A program made the position numbers and the translations under genes. This document shows positions 1 to 5,408 of a stretch of DNA of 10,248 bases, piece after piece; position 1 is the first letter of the stretch, and each line of letters begins with the position of its first letter. The notes below the pieces were generated by a model. That model was not told where the DNA came from. It saw only the letters and a program-made list of their open reading frames with translations, and did not search any database. The DNA comes from Desulfovibrio sp. (GTDB lineage: Bacteria > Desulfobacterota > Desulfovibrionia > Desulfovibrionales > Desulfovibrionaceae), in NCBI GenBank assembly GCA_022837365.1, contig JALHHV010000130.1, positions 1 through 10,248 of the forward strand, given 5' to 3'.

Positions 1-26
1 CGGCCCGGCAGTTTTTCACGGCACAC

Positions 27-31
27 GGAGG
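27..31 (+). promoter_or_regulatory. Shine-Dalgarno site for the first gene
   Basis: GGAGG lies 4 bases before the ATG at 36. It is the main support for that start, because too little upstream sequence is present to look for a promoter. Confidence 0.7.
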
Positions 32-35
32 CAGC

Positions 36-740
36 ATGTTCGAGCGGTATGCCGCGCAGGTGGACGCCTGGCGCGACATTCATTCCGGGGTGGATTTCAT
101 CAACAGCCGCAGGCAGGGCGAGGCCGAGGCGCGCGCCCTGCTGGACGCGGCCTTCGGGCCGGGCGGCGGCGGGGTCATGTCTGCCGAAGACTTCCGGGCC
201 ATGTGCATGGCCGTGAACCGCGAATGCATCGAGGGCAGCGTGCCCAAGCGCATCACCTGCACCCGGTTCGGGGCGGGGCTTGCCAGCCTGTTGCGGCTTG
301 CGCCCCGCATGGCGGAGCTTGCACCGTGGCTGGCGGGGCTGTGGGCGCTGCCGGTTGCCGGGAACCCGGACGAAGTGCTGGCCGAAGCCTTTCGCCTGCA
401 CGAGGCGCGCAGGGTGGCGGGCGCGGGCATCTTCGCGCTGACGCTGCTGCTGTACCTGAAGTCCGGGGCCGCTGGTATTGCGGGGGACGTCGACGACGCG
501 GCCTTCTTCCTGCCGTGCACCCCGGCCCTGTGGCGGGGGCTGGCCTTCCTGAAGGGGCAGGCGGTGCGGGATGGGGCCGGTCCGCGCACGCTGTCCGGCT
601 ACCGGCGCTTCCTGCGCGATGCCCACGCCCTGCGCGAGCGGTTCTGCCTGCTGCCGCTGGAGGTGGACTTCGCGCTGGCGCGGGCCGAGGCCATGCGCCT
701 TGCCGGGCATCGAGGCGGAGTGGCGGCCGCCGGTTCCTGA
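36..740 (+). CDS. Hypothetical protein, 234 aa, unknown function
   Basis: I do not recognise this protein. The ATG at 36 is preceded by a clear Shine-Dalgarno GGAGG at 27-31 with a 4-base spacer, and the frame stays open for 234 codons. The opposite strand here gives only arginine- and proline-rich shadow translations, so this is the likely coding frame. The product looks soluble: there is no signal peptide, and the one hydrophobic stretch (about residues 127-141, GAGIFALTLLLYLKSG) looks more like a buried helix than a membrane span. The N-terminus is rich in charged helix (FERYAAQVDAWRDIHSG), followed by a glycine run at 43-46 and several leucine/alanine helices. Cysteines occur at 57, 64, 75, 161 and 204 without a CxxC pair. 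It converges on the ABC transporter genes, and the stem-loop at 808-837 separates them. Real gene: fairly sure. Function: unknown. Confidence 0.7.
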   Translation: MFERYAAQVDAWRDIHSGVDFINSRRQGEAEARALLDAAFGPGGGGVMSAEDFRAMCMAVNRECIEGSVPKRITCTRFGAGLASLLRLAPRMAELAPWLAGLWALPVAGNPDEVLAEAFRLHEARRVAGAGIFALTLLLYLKSGAAGIAGDVDDAAFFLPCTPALWRGLAFLKGQAVRDGAGPRTLSGYRRFLRDAHALRERFCLLPLEVDFALARAEAMRLAGHRGGVAAAGS

Positions 741-807
741 TCTTTTCAGTCGTCCAATCACCGTCGCCGGGCCGGGCATGCCCGGAACGCCCTGCGGCAA
801 ACGACAA

Positions 808-837
808 AACGGGCCGCCCCTTGCGGAGCGGCCCGTT
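808..837 (-). terminator. Rho-independent terminator of the amino acid ABC transporter genes
   Basis: A perfect 10-bp stem pairs AACGGGCCGC (808-817) with GCGGCCCGTT (828-837) around a 10-base loop. Read on the minus strand, the stem is followed by TTTTGTCGTTTG, a usable T-tract, so it should end the transcript of the ABC transporter genes that stop at 874. On the plus strand the tail (CATGTTCG) is poor in T, so it may stop the convergent 36-740 gene less efficiently. Confidence 0.75.
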
Positions 838-873
838 CATGTTCGTCCTGCGGTTTGCGGCGCGGCGGGCGCG

Positions 874-1606
<733 letters not shown>

Positions 1607-1620
<14 letters not shown>

Positions 1621-2398
1621 AGTAGTTCAACCTCGATTCCATGATGCTGACGCCCTTGGACAGGAACAGGGTGATCAGAAGGTAGATGAGGGCGACCATG
1701 GTGTACGTCTCGAAGTACAGGAAGCTCTCCGAGGCGAATTCGCGCCCGCGCCGCAGGATGTCGGCCACGGCGATGATGGACACCAGCGAGGTGTCCTTCA
1801 GCATGGCGATGAATTCGTTGCCCACCGGCGGCAGGATGGTGCGCCACGCCTGCGGCAGGATGACCATGAACATGGTTTCGGCCCGGTTGAAGCCCAGCGA
1901 GCGCGCCGCCTCGGTCTGGCCCTTGGGGATGGAGTCGATGCCCGCGCGGAACACCTCGCCCATGTAGGCGCCGTAGCACACGCTGAGCGCGATGATGGCG
2001 GCCAGCAGGTCCGGCACCTTCAGGAACCGGCCCAGCGCGTAGTAGATGTAGAACAGCTGCACCAGCAGGGGGATGCCCCGGACGACCTCGACGTAGGTGG
2101 AGGCCACGAGGTTGATCAGCCGGTTGCGCGACAGGCGGCCAAGCCCGGTGACGAGGCCGATGGGGATGGAGCACAGGATGGACAGCACGGTCACCTTGAA
2201 GGTGACGGCGATGCCGTCGGGCAGGAATTGCAGCAACCGCCAGTAGGGCTCGGGCCGGCTCGTGCACAGGTAGACGAGCGCGGCCAGCGCGCCCACGAAG
2301 GAGATGGACCACGCGGTTATGATCCGCCGCTCCTTCGGGTCCGGTATGATCGCGCCGTCGGTGATGACGATGCGGACGTTCTGGGGTTCGGTGGTCAT
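1607..2398 (-). CDS. Polar amino acid ABC transporter, permease (HisM/GlnP family)
   Basis: Inner-membrane channel subunit of the importer, 263 aa. A cytoplasmic N-terminal segment of about 27 residues precedes a first membrane helix (about 28-45). The His/Glu/Gln/Arg/opine family core follows from about residue 60 ([15 protein letters not shown]) with further hydrophobic spans near 63-85, 108-122, 131-150 and 235-250. The cytoplasmic EAA loop that contacts the ATPase is present at about 163-182 (EAARSLGF, then LPQA). [17 protein letters not shown] and [16 protein letters not shown] are family hallmarks. Only one permease is encoded, so the transporter is probably a homodimer. The Shine-Dalgarno is weak. 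The start lies 39 bases from the edge of the repeat at 2438-2582, which separates this gene from the binding protein gene in the same direction. Confidence 0.95.
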
Positions 2399-2437
2399 GG
2401 CGTCTCGGATGCTTTGGCGTTGTAAAACGGGGGACCA

Positions 2438-2582
2438 GGGGCTGTTTTCAACTTGCTCTTTCGCCCGTTGGCGGCGTCAAACTTCACCTGCCATGTCGGT
2501 CGAATACGATAAGAGTATACTCCCTCATGGCAGGCTCGTTTTCCTTGCCAACGAACGAAAATCCTACGTTGTAAACAGCCCC
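2438..2582. repeat. Palindromic MITE-like repeat, copy 1 (145 bp)
   Basis: Near-perfect terminal inverted repeats GGGGCTGTTTTCAAC (2438-2452) and GTTGTAAACAGCCCC (2568-2582) match at 14 of 15 positions when one is reverse-complemented. Nested inside are further inverted pairs: TTTCGCCCGTTGGC (2459-2472) with GCCAACGAACGAAA (2547-2560), and CCTGCCAT (2487-2494) with ATGGCAGG (2527-2534). A perfect 10-bp palindrome GAGTATACTC lies at 2513-2522. The block 2517-2566 matches 5221-5270 of copy 2 at 49 of 50 bases. The element starts 13 bases beyond the binding protein stop codon and ends shortly before the permease start. It has no coding capacity, and I see no target-site duplication here. A non-autonomous mobile element or large intergenic palindrome is the best reading. 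Confidence 0.8.
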
Positions 2583-2595
2583 CGGCAAGGCAGGG

Positions 2596-3324
2596 CTAGC
2601 GGCCGATCCACTTTTCGCGGAGCTGCTTGTCGATGCCCTTGGCCTTCACGGCGGCGATGCCCTTGTTCAGAAGGTCCAGGACTTCCTTGACGGCGATGCC
2701 GTAGAATTCCTTTTCCTGCGTCTCGATGACGAAGGCGATCTTCATCTTGGCGGCGTACTGTTCCTGCTGCAGGGCGTAGCTGGCGGCCACGGGGTCGTCG
2801 CACACCACGCCGTCGATGCGGCCGTTGAACAGGTCTTCCATGGCCAGGCCGATTTCGTCGTACGACTTGGCGGTGACGCCCGCGGCGCGCTTGATGGTGA
2901 AGTAACCGGTGGTGCTGATCTGGCCGCCAAGGGTCTTGCCCTTCATTTCGTCCAGCGTGGTGACGTTGGTGGTCTTGGGCACCACGAGGGCCTGGCGCAC
3001 TTCATAGTAGGGCTCGGTGAAGTCCATGGCCTTCTTGCGTTCTTCGGTGATGGACACCGAGGACACGATGGCGTCGTAGCTGCCCGATTCGAGACCGGCG
3101 AAGATGCCGTCCCAGGCCACGTTCTTGTGCACGATCTTGAAACCGGCTTCCTTGGCCATGGCGTCGGTGTAATCGACGGAGAACCCGACGATGTTCTTGC
3201 TGGCGTCAACGAACTCCATGGGCGGCCAGGTGGCGTCCTGGGCGACGACGATGGTCTTCTCGGCAAAGGCCACGTTGGCGGTGACCAGCAGGGCCGCAAG
3301 GGTGAGGACGATCTTTTTCAGCAT
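2596..3324 (-). CDS. Periplasmic amino acid-binding protein of an ABC transporter
   Basis: Captures an amino acid in the periplasm and delivers it to the permease; family 3 extracellular solute-binding protein (242 aa, normal length). A signal peptide runs over residues 1-21 (MLKKIVLTLAALLVTANVAFA, written here by range and features: KK, a hydrophobic core and an AFA cleavage site). The mature fold shows WPPMEF at 33-38, GF.VDYTDAMA at 47-57, WDGIFAGLESGSYDAI at 71-86, the ligand-binding stretch SITEER with Arg96, DFTEPYY at 101-107, GGQISTTG at 133-140 and the second-lobe CDDPVA at 175-180. The start at 3324 is preferred over longer in-frame options because AGAGGAG precedes it and the signal peptide begins exactly there. 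Ligand identity is not readable. The gene ends 13 bases before the repeat that divides it from the permease gene. Confidence 0.95.
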   Translation of the reverse strand: MLKKIVLTLAALLVTANVAFAEKTIVVAQDATWPPMEFVDASKNIVGFSVDYTDAMAKEAGFKIVHKNVAWDGIFAGLESGSYDAIVSSVSITEERKKAMDFTEPYYEVRQALVVPKTTNVTTLDEMKGKTLGGQISTTGYFTIKRAAGVTAKSYDEIGLAMEDLFNGRIDGVVCDDPVAASYALQQEQYAAKMKIAFVIETQEKEFYGIAVKEVLDLLNKGIAAVKAKGIDKQLREKWIGR

Positions 3325-3396
3325 CCCGGATTCTCCTCTGGACAAGTGGTTGGTGTGACGGACGGACTCCCCTTTCTGGAGCATAGGTGAGCAGAT

Positions 3397-3454
3397 TGTC
3401 AATGAATGAGTGAGAAAACGCCAGACCCCGGCGACATGATTGACACATTTGTCA
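3397..3454. promoter_or_regulatory. Possible operator region upstream of the binding protein gene
   Basis: An inverted repeat TGACA-N4-TGTCA lies at 3441-3454, and a further TGTCA lies at 3397-3401, 53 bases (about five helical turns) from the 3450 half-site. On the minus strand, TTGACA (3402 to 3397) would serve as a -35 box, but no good -10 lies at 16-18 bases: a TATGCT at 3385-3380 is only 11 bases away. The spacing therefore does not make a standard sigma-70 promoter. The region must contain the promoter for 2596-3324 if that gene is not read through from the LysO genes. Tentative. Confidence 0.25.
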
Positions 3455-3495
3455 CCACTTGCCGGAAAGGGGCGGCCGGGCCGGGATTTTCCGCC

Positions 3496-3507
3496 CCCCG
3501 CGCGGGG
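3496..3507. other. GC-only palindrome after the LysO C-terminal gene
   Basis: CCCCGCGCGGGG is a perfect 12-bp palindrome just beyond the stop codon of the minus-strand gene ending at 3522. It could form a hairpin, but no T-tract follows in either direction, so I do not call it an intrinsic terminator. Confidence 0.3.
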
Positions 3508-3521
3508 CGCGCGCGCGTGCC

Positions 3522-4127
3522 CTACATCCAGGTGAAGATGGCCGTCACCAGGATGGGCACGGCCACGGTGAGCGCCATGCCGCTGAACACGGCGATGATG
3601 CCGTAGCGCTCTCCGGCAAAGCGCGCGATGACGGGCAGGCTGGTGTCCATGCTGGTGGCCCCGCCCGCCATGACCGGGGCCAGCCCGCCGAACAGGCGCA
3701 CCAGCAGCGGGGCGGCCAGCAGGGTGGCCAGTTCGCGCGAGATGTTGGCCATGAGCGCCATGGAGCCCAGGGCCGCGTCGCCCATCTTCGTGATCATGAT
3801 GCTGGACAGGCTGTAGTAGCCGAAGCCCGCGCCCACGCCCAGCACGTCGCGCAGGGGCATGTCGCCCAGCAGGGCCCAGGCGGCCAGCGAGCCGCCAAGG
3901 GTGCCGATGCCCACGAACAGCGGCACCAGCGCCACCTTCACGTGCAGTTCGCGCAGGATGCGGAACGAGCGGGTGTCGAACCCGATGCCCATGCCCACCA
4001 CGAACAGCAGCATGTACAGCGCCCACGAGGCCAGCCCGCCCGCCTGGTCGGCACGGGGAATGATGTCCAGCCTGCCCAGCAGCACGCCGGACAGGAAGAC
4101 GCCGAGGATGATCAGGCTACCCTTCAT
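3522..4127 (-). CDS. LysO (DUF340) family lysine exporter, C-terminal part
   Basis: Inner-membrane protein, 201 aa, corresponding to the C-terminal two thirds of E. coli LysO (YbjE), which exports lysine and is normally about 300 aa in one chain. The family signatures are present: GAGFGYYSLSSIMI at about 99-112, SRELATLLAAPLLVRLFGG at 130-148 and GATSMDTSLPVI at 156-167. There are about six hydrophobic spans (5-20, 33-50, 65-87, 97-112, 132-146, 176-198). Its start overlaps the upstream gene by 11 bases, and only a G-rich stretch serves as a Shine-Dalgarno, so translation is probably coupled. Residues 32-87 resemble residues 32-83 of the upstream gene, evidence of an internal duplication. Substrate lysine (or a related amino acid) is known for E. 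coli LysO and inferred here. Confidence 0.88.
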   Translation of the reverse strand: MKGSLIILGVFLSGVLLGRLDIIPRADQAGGLASWALYMLLFVVGMGIGFDTRSFRILRELHVKVALVPLFVGIGTLGGSLAAWALLGDMPLRDVLGVGAGFGYYSLSSIMITKMGDAALGSMALMANISRELATLLAAPLLVRLFGGLAPVMAGGATSMDTSLPVIARFAGERYGIIAVFSGMALTVAVPILVTAIFTWM

Positions 4128-4455
4128 GGCCCGCCCCCGGAGTGGCGGATGCGGCGGACGCGGCGGGGGCGTTCGGCCCGTCCAGCGCGCCGCGCAGCAG
4201 CACGTGCTGCAACAGCCACCCGGCGGCCACGCTGCCCGCCAGCGAGGCCATGCTGATGACCACGGCCCGCAGGCCGATGTCTCCGGCCTGGGCCACCAGC
4301 GCGTCGTCCGAGCCCAGCGACAGCCCCAGCAGGAACAGCAGCGCGTAGATGGACCAGGTGGTCAGCCGGTCCACCGCGCCGACCACGGCCGGGCGCGCGC
4401 GCAACAGGTAGCCCGCGGGCACGCCCACGGCGATGCAGCCGATTTCGACGATCAT
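4117..4455 (-). CDS. LysO family transporter, N-terminal part (separate gene)
   Basis: 112-residue membrane protein matching the N-terminal part of LysO, which is encoded here apart from the rest. There are three hydrophobic spans (about 2-18, 33-48, 61-86) and then a hydrophilic Pro/Ala/Gly-rich tail to residue 112. LTTWSIYALLFLLGLSLGSD at 31-50 is the counterpart of LASWALYMLLFVVGMGIGFD in the downstream gene. I chose the ATG at 4455 because AAGGA lies about 9 bases upstream and a hydrophobic segment begins at once; an in-frame ATG at 4515 would add 20 residues with no supporting ribosome site. The last 11 bases overlap the next gene. The two products probably assemble into one exporter. 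Split LysO genes are found in other anaerobes, so this is probably natural and not a recent frameshift. Confidence 0.82.
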   Translation of the reverse strand: MIVEIGCIAVGVPAGYLLRARPAVVGAVDRLTTWSIYALLFLLGLSLGSDDALVAQAGDIGLRAVVISMASLAGSVAAGWLLQHVLLRGALDGPNAPAASAASATPGAGHEG

Positions 4456-4541
4456 GAAACAGAATCCTTGCGCGGCGCCGTCCCGCCGGGGCATGGCGCC
4501 GATGATGCGCGGCAACGGGCCGCCGTTTCAGGGAAAGGCCA

Positions 4542-4570
4542 GCGGTAGCCTGCCCGTACCGTAGTGTCAA
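4542..4570 (-). promoter_or_regulatory. Candidate sigma-70 promoter for the split LysO genes
   Basis: On the minus strand a consensus -35 TTGACA (4570 to 4565) is followed after exactly 17 bases by TACCGC (4547 to 4542), a weak -10. Transcription would start near 4535 and leave an untranslated leader of about 80 bases before the ATG at 4455. The -35 is strong and the -10 poor, so this may need an activator or be fortuitous. Confidence 0.4.
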
Positions 4571-4622
4571 CCCGTGCCGGAGGCCGCCCGGACGCGGGAA
4601 ACAGCGAAAAAAACGCACCGCC

Positions 4623-4638
4623 CGTGATGCGCGTCACG
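4623..4638 (+). promoter_or_regulatory. CRP/FNR-family-type operator upstream of the cupin gene
   Basis: CGTGA-TGCGCG-TCACG is a perfect 5+6+5 inverted repeat with the GTGA-N6-TCAC architecture bound by CRP/FNR-superfamily regulators (CRP and HcpR types). Its centre (4630.5) lies 41.5 bases upstream of the start site predicted from the -10 box at 4660-4665, the classical position for a class II activator. Which regulator binds is not readable. The outer bases (CCGTGA, TCACGT) differ from the TTGTGA-N6-TCACAA consensus. Confidence 0.55.
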
Positions 4639-4659
4639 TCCGTTCCCGCGCCGCGGACT

Positions 4660-4665
4660 TATATT
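4660..4665 (+). promoter_or_regulatory. -10 box of the cupin promoter
   Basis: TATATT matches TATAAT at 5 of 6 positions and stands out in GC-rich surroundings. No good -35 lies 16-18 bases upstream, as expected for an activator-dependent promoter. The predicted start site is near 4672, giving a leader of about 93 bases. Confidence 0.55.
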
Positions 4666-4764
4666 GCGGGCGAGGGCGAAGGAAGCACCGCCGCCCCGCA
4701 ACCGGAACACCACGGGCGGCCCGTCCGCCAGCTTGTAACGAACCGTAACGACAGGGAGACCGCC

Positions 4765-5082
4765 ATGCGCCACATCCGCCTTGACGACATGCGCACCTTC
4801 AAGGACGCCGGGTTCGCCATGAATCTGGTGCACGATTCGGAAAACTTCAAGATCATCAACTTCAACTTCAAGGCCGGGCAGGAATTGCCCGTGCACAGCC
4901 ACGACATCGACGGCGAACTGGCCATCACCGTCATCGAGGGCGAGGGCGAATTCCTGGGCGCGGACGGCGCGGCCATCCCGGCGAAGCAGGGCGACATGCT
5001 GGTCTCGGAAATCCGCGTGCCCCACGGCGTGCGGGCGAAGACCGAGATGCGGGTTGTCGTAGTCATCGCCCCTCCCATCTAG
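4765..5082 (+). CDS. Small single-domain cupin protein
   Basis: A 105-residue cupin-2-type beta-barrel, probably cytoplasmic as there is no signal peptide. Motif 1 is clear: G38, then His44-Ser-His46, Glu51 and Gly59 (GQELPVHSHDIDGELAITVIEG), giving two histidines and a glutamate as metal ligands. Motif 2 is GDMLVSEIRVPHGVRA at 76-91 with His87 as the likely fourth ligand. Proteins of this size range from sensors and binding proteins to small enzymes such as dioxygenases or isomerases, so no reaction can be assigned. The ATG at 4765 is chosen because AGGGAGA precedes it by 6 bases. In-frame starts further upstream would lie near or before the predicted transcription start at about 4672. It is monocistronic: the stop codon coincides with the left edge of repeat copy 2, and a terminator follows. 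The CRP/FNR-type site ahead suggests control by redox, nitrosative or metabolic state (inference). Confidence 0.88.
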   Translation: MRHIRLDDMRTFKDAGFAMNLVHDSENFKIINFNFKAGQELPVHSHDIDGELAITVIEGEGEFLGADGAAIPAKQGDMLVSEIRVPHGVRAKTEMRVVVVIAPPI

Positions 5083-5286
5083 GAGCTGTTTCTAAATAGT
5101 CCTTTCGCCCGTTGGCGGACCGACCCGAAGGGCGCGAAGCGTGGCCGTTAGGCGAGCTTGCGAGCCTTACGGCCATCGTGCGCAACGCGGTCAAACTTCG
5201 CCTGCCATAACGGCTGAGGCATACTCCCTCATGGCAGGCTTGTTTTCCTTGCCAACGAACGAAAATCCTAATTTAGAAACAGCCCC
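5082..5286. mobile_element. Palindromic MITE-like repeat, copy 2 (205 bp)
   Basis: Terminal inverted repeats GGAGCTGTTTCTAAAT (5082-5097) and ATTTAGAAACAGCCCC (5271-5286) match at 15 of 16 positions. Nested pairs are TTTCGCCCGTTGGC (5103-5116) with GCCAACGAACGAAA (5251-5264), and CCTGCCAT (5201-5208) with ATGGCAGG (5231-5238). It shares these blocks in the same order and orientation with copy 1, but carries about 60 more internal bases, including its own hairpin TGGCCGTTAGGC (5142-5153) / GCCTTACGGCCA (5164-5175). A TA dinucleotide flanks both ends (5080-5081 and 5287-5288), consistent with a TA target duplication. An 8-base direct repeat CTAGGAGC (5079-5086 and 5286-5293) makes the exact edge ambiguous. 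No transposase is encoded, so any movement would need one supplied in trans. Confidence 0.75.
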
Positions 5287-5345
5287 TAGGAGCAAACCGT
5301 CCTTCCCGGCATTCGGGTCATGTACGAACGCCGCCGGCAATGAAA

Positions 5346-5374
5346 AAAGGGAGGCCCCATCGGGGCCTCCCTTT
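5346..5374. terminator. Bidirectional rho-independent terminator between cupin and mlaA
   Basis: A perfect 13-bp stem pairs AAAGGGAGGCCCC (5346-5358) with GGGGCCTCCCTTT (5362-5374) around a 3-base loop. On the minus strand it is followed by a T-run (complement of the A-run 5343-5348), so it ends the mla operon. On the plus strand the stem finishes in TTT and then GTCGTTC, so it can also stop cupin transcripts. Confidence 0.9.
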
Positions 5375-5408
5375 GTCGTTCATTGGTTCCGGGAGCGGGC
5401 CGATCCGG

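Larger units (their letters stand above)
4456..4764. promoter_or_regulatory. Divergent intergenic region between lysO (minus) and cupin (plus)
   Basis: This 309-base gene-free stretch holds the control elements of two divergent genes: a possible minus-strand promoter at 4542-4570, and a plus-strand CRP/FNR-type palindrome (4623-4638) with a -10 box (4660-4665). I looked for a lysine riboswitch ahead of the LysO genes and did not see one; the leader from the predicted start site to 4455 would be only about 80 bases. Confidence 0.6.

Noticed and set aside
3496..3507. Intrinsic terminator for the LysO genes
   Set aside because: The palindrome is strong, but no T-tract follows it on either strand.
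2596..4026. A longer version of the binding protein reading back into the LysO region (476 codons)
   Set aside because: The added N-terminal part is nonsense from another gene's frame. The true start at 3324 has AGAGGAG and a signal peptide directly after it.
4456..4535. Lysine riboswitch ahead of the LysO genes
   Set aside because: The leader predicted from the TTGACA box is only about 80 bases and shows none of the paired regions of the roughly 170-base lysine aptamer.
4564..5082. A longer cupin starting at the GTG at 4564
   Set aside because: That start lies upstream of the predicted promoter and operator. The ATG at 4765 has its own ribosome site and begins the cupin fold.
2438..5286. 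Composite transposon bounded by the two repeats
   Set aside because: Neither copy encodes a transposase, no target duplication spans the whole segment, and the enclosed genes are ordinary transport genes; two independent insertions explain the layout more simply.
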